Shown piece by piece: positions 27,384-38,879 of a DNA stretch of 64,000 bases. The notes beneath the pieces are model-generated. The model searched no databases. It saw only the letters and a program-made list of their open reading frames with translations, and was not told the origin of the DNA. Each line of letters starts with the position of its first letter. Position 1 is the first letter of the stretch. The DNA lies in assembly GCF_014696135.1 (NCBI RefSeq), contig NZ_JACJPP010000007.1, positions 888,017 to 952,016 on the forward strand, read 5' to 3'. The stretch is from Nodosilinea sp. FACHB-141 (GTDB taxonomy: Bacteria; Cyanobacteriota; Cyanobacteriia; Phormidesmidales; Phormidesmidaceae). The position numbers were made by a program, and so were the translations under genes.

Positions 27384-27515
27384 GTGGCGATTTGTGCTGC
27401 GCCAGTCACATAGCCCTAGCGCTATTGCGGTTGATGAAACGCTCATTCGCTATGAATTTTGTAGGGCGTAGGAGCGATCGCAATCCCCTACGCCCTAATG
27501 GTCCAACAGATGAAC

Positions 27516-29369
27516 CTACACCTTGGCCGCTAGTCGCTGGGCGATTTCATCGGCGTACTGGTCGGCGTTGAGCCCAGTTACCAAGTGCAGCACGTCATCC
27601 TGTAGCCGCATGATGCCTTGCACCCCAGCGGCCTGAAGCGCAGTTTCGTCAATGGCAGCGGGGTCGGTGACTTCTACCCGCAGGCGGGTCAGGGCAACGG
27701 AGTCAACGGTGCGAATGTTGTTGGCACCGCCTAAGGCTGCGATCGTGGCCTCGGCTTTTTGGGCCGCTTGGGGGTCAAAGGAAATTTTGACCGGATCGGG
27801 AGTGGTTTCATTCACAAAGCCTGTGGCAGGTACTTCCACAATGTCGGCTTCAGGGCCAGCGGTTTTGAGGTAGTCGGCCATGTCGGTCTTGAGGTTGTCA
27901 GACTGAGGGCCAAAAATAGCCTGGGCATTTTGCCCCATTTGCAAAACCCCAGAGGCTCCTAGGGCCTTTAGGCGGGGGACGTTGACCTTCGCCATATCAT
28001 CCACGCTGATCCGCAAACGGGTAATGCAGGCATCCAAGTTTTTGATATTGCTGCGACCGCCAAAGGCCAGCACCAAGGCCTTTGCCATTTCAGCTTTGTC
28101 GCCAGTGATGGCGGCGGTGGATTCATCCACCTCCACATCCTCTTCGCGGCCTGGGGTCATGAGGTTGAACTGGCGAATGGCAAAGCGGAAGATGAAGTAA
28201 TACAGGGCGACAAATACCGGAGCCAGGGCTGGGATCAGCCAGACCCGCGTCCCCAAACTGTTGAATAACACAAAGTCGATCAGCCCGTGGGAGAAGGTGA
28301 AGCCCATGCGCCCGCCCAGGGTGACAAATAGCCAGTCGGCGAACCCTGCCAGCACGGCGTGAATGGCGAATAGCTGGGGGGCGACAAATAGGAATGAGAA
28401 CTCAATCGGCTCGGTAATGCCGGTTAAGAAGGAGGTCAGAGCGGCAGAAATCATCAGACCGCCGACCTGCTTGCGGTTCTTGGGTTTGGCACTGTGCCAA
28501 ATGGCGATCGCCGCTGCCGGCAGCCCAAACATCTTGAACCAGTAGGCCCCACCCAAAATTCCTGCCGTTGGGTCGCCTGCAAAGAAGCGCGCAATGTCGC
28601 CCCGCACGGTCTCTCCAGTAATCGGGTCTTGGAATGAGCCAATCTCGAAGAAGAACGGCACGTTCCAGACGTGGTGCAGACCAAAGGGAATTAGCAAGCG
28701 CTCGATAAAGCCGTAGAGAGCAACGGTCAGTGGCACGTTGCCGCCCTCCGCTGCCGCTTGGGCAAAGCTGTTGATGCCAGCCCCAATGGGCGGCCAAATC
28801 ACGCTCATCACCAAGCCCGTCAAAATGGCAGCAAAGGCGGTGATGATCGGCACAAACCGCTTGCCCGCAAAAAAGCCCAGGTAGCGCGGCAGGCTGATGC
28901 GAAAGAATTTGTTGAACATGTAGGCGGCGATGCAGCCCATAATCAAGCCGCCAAACACCCCCGTATCTAGCGTGGGAATGCCCAGCACTGTCTTGGTCTC
29001 CAAGCCCATGCCGAGGGCGACGGTACCCAGGGTGGCGAGAAACACCACGAAGCCGACGGTGGCGGCCAGCGCCGAGACGCCGTCGTTGCCGGTGTAGCCG
29101 ATCGCCACGGCGATCGCAAAAATCAGCGGCAAACTGGCAAAAATTGCGTCTCCAGACGTTTTCATAATGGCGGCCAGCCACTCCGGCAGCCACCAAAACT
29201 TCGGATCGCTGAGAACGCCCTGCTCAATCTGCTGAAGCTCGATCAGGCGAGCGCTGCCTAGGCCCAGCAGTAGGCCCGCCACCGGCAGCACCGACACGGG
29301 AAGCATGAGCGACTTTCCCATTTTTTGCAGCAGCCCGAAGGCGTGGTTCCAGGTTTCTTTGATTTTCAT
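27516..29369 (-). CDS. PTS sugar permease EIIC-EIIB-EIIB' (glucose/GlcNAc type)
   Basis: This 617-residue protein imports a sugar, most likely N-acetylglucosamine or glucose, and phosphorylates it. EIIC (about 1-400) has some ten hydrophobic segments and the Glc-family mark [18 protein letters not shown]. The first EIIB (about 425-505) has the phospho-Cys in [10 protein letters not shown] near residue 447. A second EIIB-like domain (about 540-615) reads [11 protein letters not shown], with Ala where the Cys should be, so it cannot carry phosphate and is probably regulatory or vestigial. The product partners with the EIIA-HPr-EI fusion encoded 385 bases upstream on the same strand. No Shine-Dalgarno: a C-rich tract precedes the ATG. 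Substrate is inferred from family; no nagA/nagB is in view. Confidence 0.9.
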   Translation of the reverse strand: MKIKETWNHAFGLLQKMGKSLMLPVSVLPVAGLLLGLGSARLIELQQIEQGVLSDPKFWWLPEWLAAIMKTSGDAIFASLPLIFAIAVAIGYTGNDGVSALAATVGFVVFLATLGTVALGMGLETKTVLGIPTLDTGVFGGLIMGCIAAYMFNKFFRISLPRYLGFFAGKRFVPIITAFAAILTGLVMSVIWPPIGAGINSFAQAAAEGGNVPLTVALYGFIERLLIPFGLHHVWNVPFFFEIGSFQDPITGETVRGDIARFFAGDPTAGILGGAYWFKMFGLPAAAIAIWHSAKPKNRKQVGGLMISAALTSFLTGITEPIEFSFLFVAPQLFAIHAVLAGFADWLFVTLGGRMGFTFSHGLIDFVLFNSLGTRVWLIPALAPVFVALYYFIFRFAIRQFNLMTPGREEDVEVDESTAAITGDKAEMAKALVLAFGGRSNIKNLDACITRLRISVDDMAKVNVPRLKALGASGVLQMGQNAQAIFGPQSDNLKTDMADYLKTAGPEADIVEVPATGFVNETTPDPVKISFDPQAAQKAEATIAALGGANNIRTVDSVALTRLRVEVTDPAAIDETALQAAGVQGIMRLQDDVLHLVTGLNADQYADEIAQRLAAKV

Positions 29370-29370
29370 A

Positions 29371-29418
29371 GGGGTGGGGGGTGTAGAGGTAGGGGGTGGG
29401 AGGGTAGGGGGTGGATGG
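29371..29418 (+). promoter_or_regulatory. G-quadruplex motif directly before PTS permease start
   Basis: GGGGG-T-GGG-A-GGG-TA-GGGGG (29392-29411) has loops of one, one and two bases, a very strong quadruplex pattern, with more G-runs either side. It lies on the strand opposite the coding strand, so the mRNA leader is C-rich with no ribosome site. The first G is two bases from the start codon. Confidence 0.55.
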
Positions 29419-29476
29419 GTGATGGAGTCGAGGTGAAGGGGGCAACACAGGGTTTATGTTTCTCACCGATCCGTTG

Positions 29477-29605
29477 GCAGAACAGAGGTTTAAACCGATG
29501 ATCAGCCGCTCCTTTCCGCGAGGTGAAGGGCGGCGGAACGCCCTTCGAGAAGGGGGCCTGGGGCCAGCGAAATGGCCCCAGCGGCAGGCTTGGCTTTCGT
29601 CATTA
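29477..29605 (-). repeat. Two-hairpin dispersed repeat, copy 1
   Basis: About 129 bases match 60554-60680 at roughly 85 percent by eye. Two stems are present: GAAGGGCG...CGCCCTTC with loop GCGGAA (29525-29546), and CTGGGGCCA...TGGCCCCAG with loop GCGAAA (29558-29581). It lies between the two PTS genes, about 110 bases before the permease start and upstream of it in the sense of transcription. Confidence 0.75.
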
Positions 29606-29754
29606 ATCGTGCGCCACGCTTTCCTGCAAGTAGTTGATCTGAATACTGCGTAGCTCATGGTGGGCGGTGCCCACCCTACGGTGCGAGTTCTCGAAGATGG
29701 TGCGGCGGGGCAATGTGGAATGGCATTGAGAGGACCCAGGCCGCCGAATGCACT

Positions 29755-32316
<2,562 letters not shown>

Positions 32317-32632
32317 AGGTAGGTCCTGAGAAAAGATTAGTTTTGATCGGAGTTCAATTTCGGGACTGCCAAATGATTTTGGGGTGTAGCAAAATTCGGT
32401 CTGAGCCGGTCAAAGGCATGGTGTTGAGCGTTGCCTTTTGAGGGGGAATATAAACATCAAAGATGATGGCCACCCTAGTGGGTTCAATTCAGCAATCTAA
32501 CGTTGCAAAGTAGTCGGGTAAGTATCGGTTTTGTTAGGTGCGATCGCGCCTAGCACCGTCAGCATCGATAAGGCTGGGCGCGATTGGTTTAGAATCACCA
32601 CAGATAACCCTTTAATCTCTGTGCATTTGGGA

Positions 32633-33688
32633 ATGGCCCAGTCTTCTACTCCTCGCCGCCCTTCAATCAGCCCCTGGGAACGTCTGGTGGTCTTTGCCAA
32701 CAGTGAAACCGTCCTCTATGTGCTGAAGCGCATCTTGCAGGCTGCCCTAACGCTGCTGCTGGCCTCGGCCCTAAGCTTTTTTGTAATTCAGCTAGCACCG
32801 GGCAATTTTCTCGATCAGTATCGCCAGAGCCCGCAGTTTTCGCCCGAGACCTTGGCACAGCTAGAGGCCCAGTTTGGCCTCGATCAGCCAGCTTGGCGGC
32901 AGTACCTCAACTGGCTCTACCAGGTGATCTTCCACGGCAACTTTGGCCTCAGCTTTGCCTACCAGCGCCCGGTGGTCGACCTGCTGTGGGAGCGGGTACC
33001 CAATACTCTGTTGCTCGCCTTCGCGGCTTTTCTGGTTACCTGGCTAATCGCCATTCCCATGGGCATCGTCAGCGCGGTCAACCAAAACCGTCCTGCTGAT
33101 CGCGTGTTGCGGGTGCTGAGTTATCTGGGGCAGGGCATGCCCAGTATTGTGACCGGCCTGCTGCTGCTGTTTTTTGCCCAGAGTGTGGCACCGCTGTTCC
33201 CCATTGGCGGGCGCACCAGCATCATCTATGACGACCTCAACTGGTTTGGCAAGATCGTCGATGTGGGCTGGCACCTGATCTTGCCGACTCTGGCCCTTAG
33301 CATCACCAGCTTTGCTGGACTTCAGCGAGTTACTCGTGGTCAGCTGCTCGACGTGCTGCGCCAAAACTACATTCAAACCGCCCGGGCTAAAGGGCTGTCG
33401 GAAAATCGGGTGGTCTACGTCCACGCCCTACGCAATGCGGTCAATCCACTGATTACGCTCCTAGGCTTTGAGTTTGCGGGTTTGCTGGGGGGCGCATTCA
33501 TCACTGAAACCTATTTCAACTGGCCTGGTCTGGGGAAACTGACCCTCGAAGCGGTGCAGGCCCAGGATTTGTATCTGGTAATGGCGAGTCTGATTATGGG
33601 GGCGGTGTTGCTGATTGTGGGCAATCTGCTGGCCGATTTGGCGCTGAGCTTTGTCGACCCTCGTATTCGCCTGTCGGATATTAACTAG
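32633..33688 (+). CDS. Peptide/nickel-type ABC transporter permease (DppB-like)
   Basis: This 351-residue inner-membrane permease belongs to the OppB/DppB family that imports oligopeptides or similar solutes. It has six predicted spans, starting at RILQAALTLLLASALSFFVI. The family marks are LAPGNF followed by QLEAQFGLDQPAWRQYLNWL, GNFGLSF, and the EAA loop TARAKGLSENRVVYVHALRNA. I chose ATG 32633 (MAQSSTP) because the longer frame begins at a TTG and adds an atypical tail; the start remains uncertain. The usual partner genes (second permease, ATPases, binding protein) are not adjacent, which is common for cyanobacterial scattered ABC genes. It is divergent from the PTS fusion gene. Confidence 0.88.
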   Translation: MAQSSTPRRPSISPWERLVVFANSETVLYVLKRILQAALTLLLASALSFFVIQLAPGNFLDQYRQSPQFSPETLAQLEAQFGLDQPAWRQYLNWLYQVIFHGNFGLSFAYQRPVVDLLWERVPNTLLLAFAAFLVTWLIAIPMGIVSAVNQNRPADRVLRVLSYLGQGMPSIVTGLLLLFFAQSVAPLFPIGGRTSIIYDDLNWFGKIVDVGWHLILPTLALSITSFAGLQRVTRGQLLDVLRQNYIQTARAKGLSENRVVYVHALRNAVNPLITLLGFEFAGLLGGAFITETYFNWPGLGKLTLEAVQAQDLYLVMASLIMGAVLLIVGNLLADLALSFVDPRIRLSDIN

Positions 33689-33701
33689 GCGGCAAGAAAA
33701 T

Positions 33702-34004
33702 ATGGTGTCTCAGCTCTACTATTTGCTGCGATCGCGCGCCGACGGCAGCTACCTAGTGGCCCGTCCCCACGGTGGTGGTAGCCCCGATCAGCCGCTTCCT
33801 ACGGGGTTTCTGCTAGTGTTTACCGCCGACTACGATGCCCTCAGCTATCTCAACGCCCATGCCCCCGAGCTGAGCGACAAATTTGCGATCGAGACCATCA
33901 CCGCCTCCAGCCTCAAACCCTTGCTCAACCGCTGGGATTTTCAAGGTTTGGGCATGGTCAATGACCCCCGCCTGCCCCAGGTCGAGTTCTTTAACCGCAG
34001 CTAA
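33702..34004 (+). CDS. Conserved cyanobacterial small protein, function unknown
   Basis: This is a 100-residue soluble protein starting MVSQLYYLLRSRADGSYLVA. I chose ATG 33702, 13 bases after the permease stop, instead of the longer frame that would overlap that gene. It contains LVFTADYDALSYLNAHAPEL and ends NDPRLPQVEFFNRS. No catalytic motif or membrane span is seen; the composition suggests a compact alpha/beta fold. It probably shares a message with the permease gene. I recall similar hypothetical proteins in cyanobacteria but cannot name a domain. Confidence 0.7.
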   Translation: MVSQLYYLLRSRADGSYLVARPHGGGSPDQPLPTGFLLVFTADYDALSYLNAHAPELSDKFAIETITASSLKPLLNRWDFQGLGMVNDPRLPQVEFFNRS

Positions 34005-34087
34005 CCAGGGCTTCCTCAAAACCAAGAAAAAGTCATCGCGGCACAATAGATCAATAGCTGATACCCCCCATTCCAGCCATAGCAGCC

Positions 34088-34957
34088 ATGGCCAATAGAA
34101 CGCAATACCTGCTGGAATTAGTCCGTCGCAACGTTAAACCGTACATCGCTAACCCAAAGACCAAAGCCGTTATGGTCACAGGTTCAGTGGCAGAGGGACG
34201 GTGTGATGAGTATTCAGATTGCGATGTGATGCTGTACTACGATGAGCTGCCTACCGATGGTGAGTTGGCTCTGGCACGGCAGCACAATCAAGGTGCAGAA
34301 TTAATTGAATTTTTGGGCGATCGCCAGTCGGGTGCGTTTGGTGAAACCTTTCGGGTACATGGGGTTGAATGCCAGTTTGCCCATACTGCGATCGTCCAGT
34401 GGGAAGCAGAAATGGCCACCGTTCTGGAGAAGTTTGAGATTCAACCCGGCATCATGAAAATGCTGCACGGCACCCTAATTGGCATGCCGCTCTACGGGGA
34501 AGCCCTCATTCAGCAGTGGAAAGACAACATCGCTAAGTATCCTGACCAACTCGCCCAGGCTATGGTAGAGCACCATCTCAGGTTTTTCGCCCTTTGGGGC
34601 ATGCAGCCCAAGCTTGCTCGGCGCGATGCCACCCTCTGGTATTACCAAATTCTGGTTGAGTCTGCCCAAAATATTCTCGGCGTGCTGTCGGGCTTAAATC
34701 GTCTGTACTTCTCAACGTTTCAATTCAAGCGCATGGGCACCTTGATCGAGCAAATGGAGATCGCCCCTCAGAATCTTGCAGTTCGTCTAAAGGGTTTGTT
34801 TTACCAAGAGGAACCTATCGCAGCGCTTAACCTGGAATCCTTGGTACAAGAAACTGTAGCGCTAGTCGAGGCTCACATGCCTCGGATAGATACCACTTTT
34901 GCCAAGCGACAGCTAGGGTGGAGACAGCAGCCGTGGCAGATTATGTCAGCCGATTAG
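34088..34957 (+). CDS. Nucleotidyltransferase-domain protein
   Basis: The N-terminus of this 289-residue protein carries the polymerase-beta-type nucleotidyltransferase motif VTGSVAEGRCDEYSDCDVML (about residues 31-50), with GSxxxG and the SDxD metal-binding aspartates, and a third acidic position in VECQFAH or nearby. The rest (about 130-289) is helical and resembles the C-terminal half of aminoglycoside-type or DUF4037-like transferases. Substrate unknown; it may modify a small molecule or tRNA. The start ATG has no clear Shine-Dalgarno. It sits 83 bases after the hypothetical gene on the same strand and converges on the desaturase/SDR fusion. Confidence 0.8.
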   Translation: MANRTQYLLELVRRNVKPYIANPKTKAVMVTGSVAEGRCDEYSDCDVMLYYDELPTDGELALARQHNQGAELIEFLGDRQSGAFGETFRVHGVECQFAHTAIVQWEAEMATVLEKFEIQPGIMKMLHGTLIGMPLYGEALIQQWKDNIAKYPDQLAQAMVEHHLRFFALWGMQPKLARRDATLWYYQILVESAQNILGVLSGLNRLYFSTFQFKRMGTLIEQMEIAPQNLAVRLKGLFYQEEPIAALNLESLVQETVALVEAHMPRIDTTFAKRQLGWRQQPWQIMSAD

Positions 34958-34988
34958 AACCCATGCAGAACTGGCGCTTCTGTAGCTG

Positions 34989-36185
34989 TCAGCTTCCCCC
35001 GTGGCGAGTAAAGAGCCTGAAGTAGAGTCCCTGACTCAATTCCTTTATGGGAAACAACAGGTAGGTTATCGGGTTGATAGTGACGATGATGTTGCGCACG
35101 TTGCGCTTGGCTAAGGCCACTACCGCCCAAGCTACCCAATCAGCAGACATCACCCCAGTTGGGTTGAGGTTGCTCTTGAACGGCCCCAGAATCACCTTGC
35201 GCACTACGCAGGGGGCATCGAGCCGTCGCAGACTAACCAGGTCGCCCATCAGTCGTTTAGACGTTTCGTACAGTGGGCTAAAGGCTGGGTTGACCTCGGC
35301 TTCGGAGGTGTTGACCCAGACTTCCTTAGTAGCCCGTTGGGGTGACGTTTCCACCGTGCTGAAGAAGACTTCCATCAGTCGCCAGCCAGAGAGGGCGTTA
35401 GCCTCCAGGGAGGTTTGAATGGCCTCTGGGGTGCGATCGCCGTGCACATTTAGCCCGTGGTTCAGAATCAGAATGTCTACCTTCTTGAGCGCCTCGCGCA
35501 GGTCGGCTTCAGCCCCAGGCTGCCACTGCCAGCAGGGAATGCCCTCCTCAAAGGTGGCGTTGGCAGAGGTCGTTAGGGCAATGGGCCGGGCTTTCTGACG
35601 AACGAGTTCGTTGAGCAAAGCACGGCCCATAGTGCCCGACGCGCCGGTTACCGCCACGGTTTTGCCTTTGAGAGAAACAGCAGTGCCCATCAGCTTGTCT
35701 AGACCGGTAAAGTAGCCGGCGAAGTAGGCATTGGTGTCGTCGAAGTGATGCCGCCAGTGATAAGTGCGGTTGACTCGCCAGTTGCCAGGAATCGTGGTGA
35801 GTTCGCCGGGTTCGTGGGTGAGGTCGGTGGTGAGTAGCCAGCCCTGGGATCGCGCGATCGCCGCCAGCAAAAATCCCAGCCCATACAATGACCCTAGCCA
35901 CAGCCCAGCGATGCCCGTAGAGATCGCTAGACCCGCCAGTGCCCCAGTCATAACAATGGCTTCGGGAGTGTCGTTATAGAGCTGAGCCTGGCGGTAAAGG
36001 TCGGGGCTAACGGGGCTAAAGTCTTTTTTATAGGCCCGATGATGCCAGTTGTGGAGGCGCATGAGGGGCGGCCAGTAGTGGCTGACCATATGATAAATAT
36101 CGCGCACCGCCTCTGCTATTAGGATCGCGATCGCGCCCCACAATCCCTGCCAAATCACCGTTTCAAGCGGCATATAAAAATCCAC
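34989..36185 (-). CDS. Sterol desaturase-like / short-chain dehydrogenase fusion
   Basis: This 398-residue protein joins two enzymes. Residues about 1-170 are a fatty acid hydroxylase/sterol desaturase-type membrane domain with histidine clusters HNWHHRAY and YHWRHHFDD and hydrophobic spans near 10-30 and 85-110. Residues about 172-398 form an SDR-like Rossmann domain, VAVTGASGTMGRALLNEL, with LILNHGLNVHGDRT and YETSKRLM (Tyr and Lys of the catalytic motif). It ends in a hydrophobic segment and a basic tail. The same fusion is widespread in cyanobacteria and commonly annotated as bifunctional, but no substrate is established to my knowledge; a carotenoid or lipid ketone is possible. It is transcribed alone, convergent with the nucleotidyltransferase gene. 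Confidence 0.85.
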   Translation of the reverse strand: MDFYMPLETVIWQGLWGAIAILIAEAVRDIYHMVSHYWPPLMRLHNWHHRAYKKDFSPVSPDLYRQAQLYNDTPEAIVMTGALAGLAISTGIAGLWLGSLYGLGFLLAAIARSQGWLLTTDLTHEPGELTTIPGNWRVNRTYHWRHHFDDTNAYFAGYFTGLDKLMGTAVSLKGKTVAVTGASGTMGRALLNELVRQKARPIALTTSANATFEEGIPCWQWQPGAEADLREALKKVDILILNHGLNVHGDRTPEAIQTSLEANALSGWRLMEVFFSTVETSPQRATKEVWVNTSEAEVNPAFSPLYETSKRLMGDLVSLRRLDAPCVVRKVILGPFKSNLNPTGVMSADWVAWAVVALAKRNVRNIIVTINPITYLLFPIKELSQGLYFRLFTRHGGS

Positions 36186-36242
36186 ACCACATCGAGCAAT
36201 TCACATTCTGACACGACTTGCTCCGGGGTGCAGGCCTCTGAA

Positions 36243-36284
36243 CAATAGCAAAGCCCAGAGGCGACCCTCCGGGCTTTGCTATTG
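36243..36284 (-). terminator. Strong hairpin terminator after PilP-like gene
   Basis: A perfect 14-base stem, CAATAGCAAAGCCC 36243-36256 with GGGCTTTGCTATTG 36271-36284, and a 14-base loop containing GG/CC that may extend it. It begins 21 bases beyond the minus-strand stop at 36305. Confidence 0.75.
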
Positions 36285-36304
36285 CTTGGGATTTAATCAA
36301 ACAG

Positions 36305-37342
36305 CTAAGCCGCAGGTTCTTCGGCTGTAGCAGTCGGAGCACCAACTGGGCGCGATACTTCAATGCCGTTTTCTTCTAGCACCACCACTGGATCGCTACC
36401 GCGCATGTCAATGCGCTTGACCAGCACCTGACCGTTAGAAACTCGCTGACCTGCCTTGACATACTGACTACCAGCCGAGGTTTGTACCACAGCAAAGTTT
36501 TCGTTGCCGATGGTCATCACGCCGGTCACCAGCACGGCTTCCGCGAGGGCGGGCTTTGGAAGTTGAGGCAGAGGTGCTAAGGCCGCAGGGGTTGCAGAAC
36601 GTCTAGCACCAGCGTTGCCTGCAGCGGCTCCTGACCCGCCTGACGTCGTACCAGCTGCGCCACCAGCGCCACCAGCTCTAGCCACAGCGGACCCAGCGCC
36701 GCCACCAGCACCAGTACCTGCCCTGCCACCAGCCGCAGTAGCACCAGTCCCACCACCCGCAGTAGCACCAGCCGTAGCTGTGCCACGGGTCGCGCCTCCT
36801 ACTGGCGGTGGTGGGGCAATTACCCGAGGCGGCGGCGGTGGTATGGGCACTATGGCGAAGGGGTCGGTACGGCTGTTGTTAATTTGCTGAAGGCGCTCGT
36901 TGGGGTCGGTAGACTGAATCAAATCAGCCCGAGCAATGGGCGAGAGCTGAGGTGCAACGGGCACCAGCGGCTCGGCAAAGGCTTCTTGGGTAGCTACCGG
37001 CTCCTCAGGTACGGGCACCGACTCCACCGGAACTTCTTCAGCGGGAATGCTCTCTTCGGCAGGGGTACCAGCCTGCTGGGTTCGCTGGGCAATAAAACTA
37101 CCCAAGAAGGGAATTGACGCCAGCATGGCCAGCAGACCACCTAGAAATATCATGAGGCTGTTGCGGGCCCACTTGCGGCCTCGAAACTTAGCCCAAAAGA
37201 CTAGCAGCGCAAAGGGGATAAACAGTGACAGCAAACCCCACACGGGGCTGACCTTAAACGCGTCTACAACGCCAACAAGGCTGCCCACAGTAGCCAGCAC
37301 AGCGCCAAGAATAAACAAGACTAAAAACGCGATCGCCCCCAT
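36305..37342 (-). CDS. Membrane protein with Gly/Ala-rich linker and PilP/GspC-like end
   Basis: In this 345-residue protein, hydrophobic helices lie at about 3-25, 32-50 and 65-82. A charged Glu/Val/Pro stretch follows, then a low-complexity Gly-Ala-Thr linker (about 185-255). A C-terminal globular domain of about 70 residues (ALAEAVLVTGVMTIGNENF to VVLEENGIEV) follows. That end, with ALV..G..YVK.GQ and a final VVLEENG, resembles the core of PilP/GspC proteins of pilus and secretion machines. The start is firm: AAGGAGG eight bases before the ATG. It lies 69 bases downstream of a sigF-type gene, and SigF controls type IV pilus genes in Synechocystis, which supports a surface-structure role. 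The PilP likeness is by eye and unproven. Confidence 0.6.
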   Translation of the reverse strand: MGAIAFLVLFILGAVLATVGSLVGVVDAFKVSPVWGLLSLFIPFALLVFWAKFRGRKWARNSLMIFLGGLLAMLASIPFLGSFIAQRTQQAGTPAEESIPAEEVPVESVPVPEEPVATQEAFAEPLVPVAPQLSPIARADLIQSTDPNERLQQINNSRTDPFAIVPIPPPPPRVIAPPPPVGGATRGTATAGATAGGGTGATAAGGRAGTGAGGGAGSAVARAGGAGGAAGTTSGGSGAAAGNAGARRSATPAALAPLPQLPKPALAEAVLVTGVMTIGNENFAVVQTSAGSQYVKAGQRVSNGQVLVKRIDMRGSDPVVVLEENGIEVSRPVGAPTATAEEPAA

Positions 37343-37411
37343 GGCTGAGCCTCCTTGCTTCCTGAGCCGATGTTCCTAAACGATAGCTCAATTCCGAGGA
37401 TGCAGAGCGTT

Positions 37412-38191
37412 TTAGGCGGTTTCATCTTCGTTAGACACCATAAGCACCTGTAAATGCTTGAGCCCTTGCTTCACCCGGCGCGATACGGTAACGGCGCTAA
37501 TCCCCATGCGCTCGGCGGTTTCTTTTTGGGTAAGGTCGTAGAGAAAGACAAATTCCAGCACTTCGCGGGTGCGGTTCTCAAGCTGGTGCAGAGCCTGCTG
37601 AAGGCGAAGTTGATCTTCTTGAGCCAGCTGAAAACTTCTGTATTTGAGGTCGGGCAACAGGTCGCCTAGACAGCCTGATTCTTCATCTTGTACTGGGGCG
37701 TCGAGGCTCAGCAGCGATCGATTGCGAGTGGCCAGCTTGACATCTTGCCACTCGGCTATCGAGATATCGAGGGCTGCAGAAATTTCGGCATCGTTGGGCA
37801 GACGACCCAGATCGGCTTGCAGTTGGCGAATAACACGGGCCGACTGGCTTTGCAGTGCCTGCCACCGCCGTGGGATGCGCATAGAGGTGCTTTTGTCGCG
37901 CAGGTAGTGCTGAATTTCGCCACGAATGTAGGGAATTGCAAAGGAACTAAAGGCATAGCCCTTGCCCATGTCGAAGCGTTCGATGGCGCGAATCAGCCCC
38001 AGGCTACCCACCTGCATGAGGTCGTCAAAGGTTTCGTTAGATTGTTGCAGCCAACGGTAGGCCTCACGGCGGACTAACCCAATGTTGAGCTGCACCAGTT
38101 GATTGCGCAAATTGAGATCGGGATTGCTTTGATAGAGCCGCAGCAGTTCTAGGGTGCTGCCTTTAGCTTGAAATCGGGAAGTGGCGACCAT
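37412..38191 (-). CDS. sigF: RNA polymerase sigma factor, SigF type
   Basis: This 259-residue alternative (group 3) sigma factor of the sigma-B/F/G class directs RNA polymerase to a special promoter set; in Synechocystis SigF governs pilus and motility genes. Region 2 shows FDDLMQVGSLGLIRAIERFD and YAFSSFAIPYIRGEIQHYLRD (about 58-100), region 3 spans about 105-165, and region 4 has LTQKETAERMGISAVTVSRR (about 220-240). No anti-sigma factor gene is next to it, unlike Bacillus. A PilP-like membrane protein follows on the same strand after 69 bases. Start at ATG 38191, no clear Shine-Dalgarno. Confidence 0.92.
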   Translation of the reverse strand: MVATSRFQAKGSTLELLRLYQSNPDLNLRNQLVQLNIGLVRREAYRWLQQSNETFDDLMQVGSLGLIRAIERFDMGKGYAFSSFAIPYIRGEIQHYLRDKSTSMRIPRRWQALQSQSARVIRQLQADLGRLPNDAEISAALDISIAEWQDVKLATRNRSLLSLDAPVQDEESGCLGDLLPDLKYRSFQLAQEDQLRLQQALHQLENRTREVLEFVFLYDLTQKETAERMGISAVTVSRRVKQGLKHLQVLMVSNEDETA

Positions 38192-38879
38192 GGCGATCTC
38201 AGGAAGTGGTGAATCCAGTTGGGTAAACCGAGAACTATGCTGCCTGACGGTAAGGCCCTAAACGGTAGCAAAGGTAGTTGGGAAGGCGGCAAAGAAAACC
38301 TTGCTACTCTCGACCAGCTGCTCTCTGTTAACGACAAGGCAGTGCATCACAGGATCGTGTGCTCGTGATATAAGCCTAAGGGCCGACGGAGGCGACCACA
38401 ATGGCGTAACTACGGATACCTATGGACTCGCCTCATCAGTATAAGAGCTGGCGATTCTGTTCTAAAGTCTTCCTGCTTGAGTACTTCTTGCCAAGGCTTT
38501 AATGGGCCGATTTGGGGTGCTACCCTCAAATTTTGTTGGTCGCCAAGCCTTGCTCCCCAATGGTTTCAGCCTCGTTTACATAATTTCTACGGCTCTGTGA
38601 ACTTTTGGCAAAGTCTGCCAGATCTTACGGAGGTGGCTAGGCAAGTCTAGTCGTTGGTTAAAATTTGAGTCTTGAACTTATGCCTGGATAATTAAAACAA
38701 AGACCCGTGTTTTCCCTGGGGTGGGTCTCGAAGCGTTACATAAGTTCGGAGTCAATGCTTAGTTTAGGTTCGGTGCAGCGATGCCTTTCTCACTCCAAAT
38801 TCATCTAGGTCCGGAAAGGCGATGTCAAAATAGGCTTTAGGCTGGCGATCGCCAGTTTGTAATCCTAGGGCTCATCGCT
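38192..38879. other. Long divergent intergenic region
   Basis: This 688-base stretch lies between sigF and msrP, whose transcripts diverge. I see no ORF with a ribosome site and no tRNA. AGACCC...GGGTCT arms at about 38699-38728 form a hairpin that, read on the minus strand, is followed by TTGTTTT, as a terminator would be. An extended HIP1 palindrome CTGGCGATCGCCAG is at about 38842-38855. Length and A+T-rich parts suggest complex regulation or a small RNA; unproven. Confidence 0.4.

Larger units (their letters stand above)
26993..27515. other. Intergenic region with possible small RNA
   Basis: These 523 bases separate the convergent photolyase and PTS permease genes. They hold a TTGACA at 27198-27203, four tandem 13-base units, and a hairpin with T-run ending at 27383. 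Together these could make a plus-strand small transcript of about 150 bases. No protein-coding frame with a ribosome site was seen. Confidence 0.4.

Noticed and set aside
36577..36890. Overlapping Pro/Ala or Val/Leu-rich ORFs on both strands
   Set aside because: They are shadows of the Gly/Ala linker of the PilP-like protein; low-complexity codons open all frames.
38699..38728. Hairpin AGACCC/GGGTCT as the end of a small RNA
   Set aside because: Short stem, long loop and no promoter seen on the minus strand; kept only as a note in the intergenic entry.
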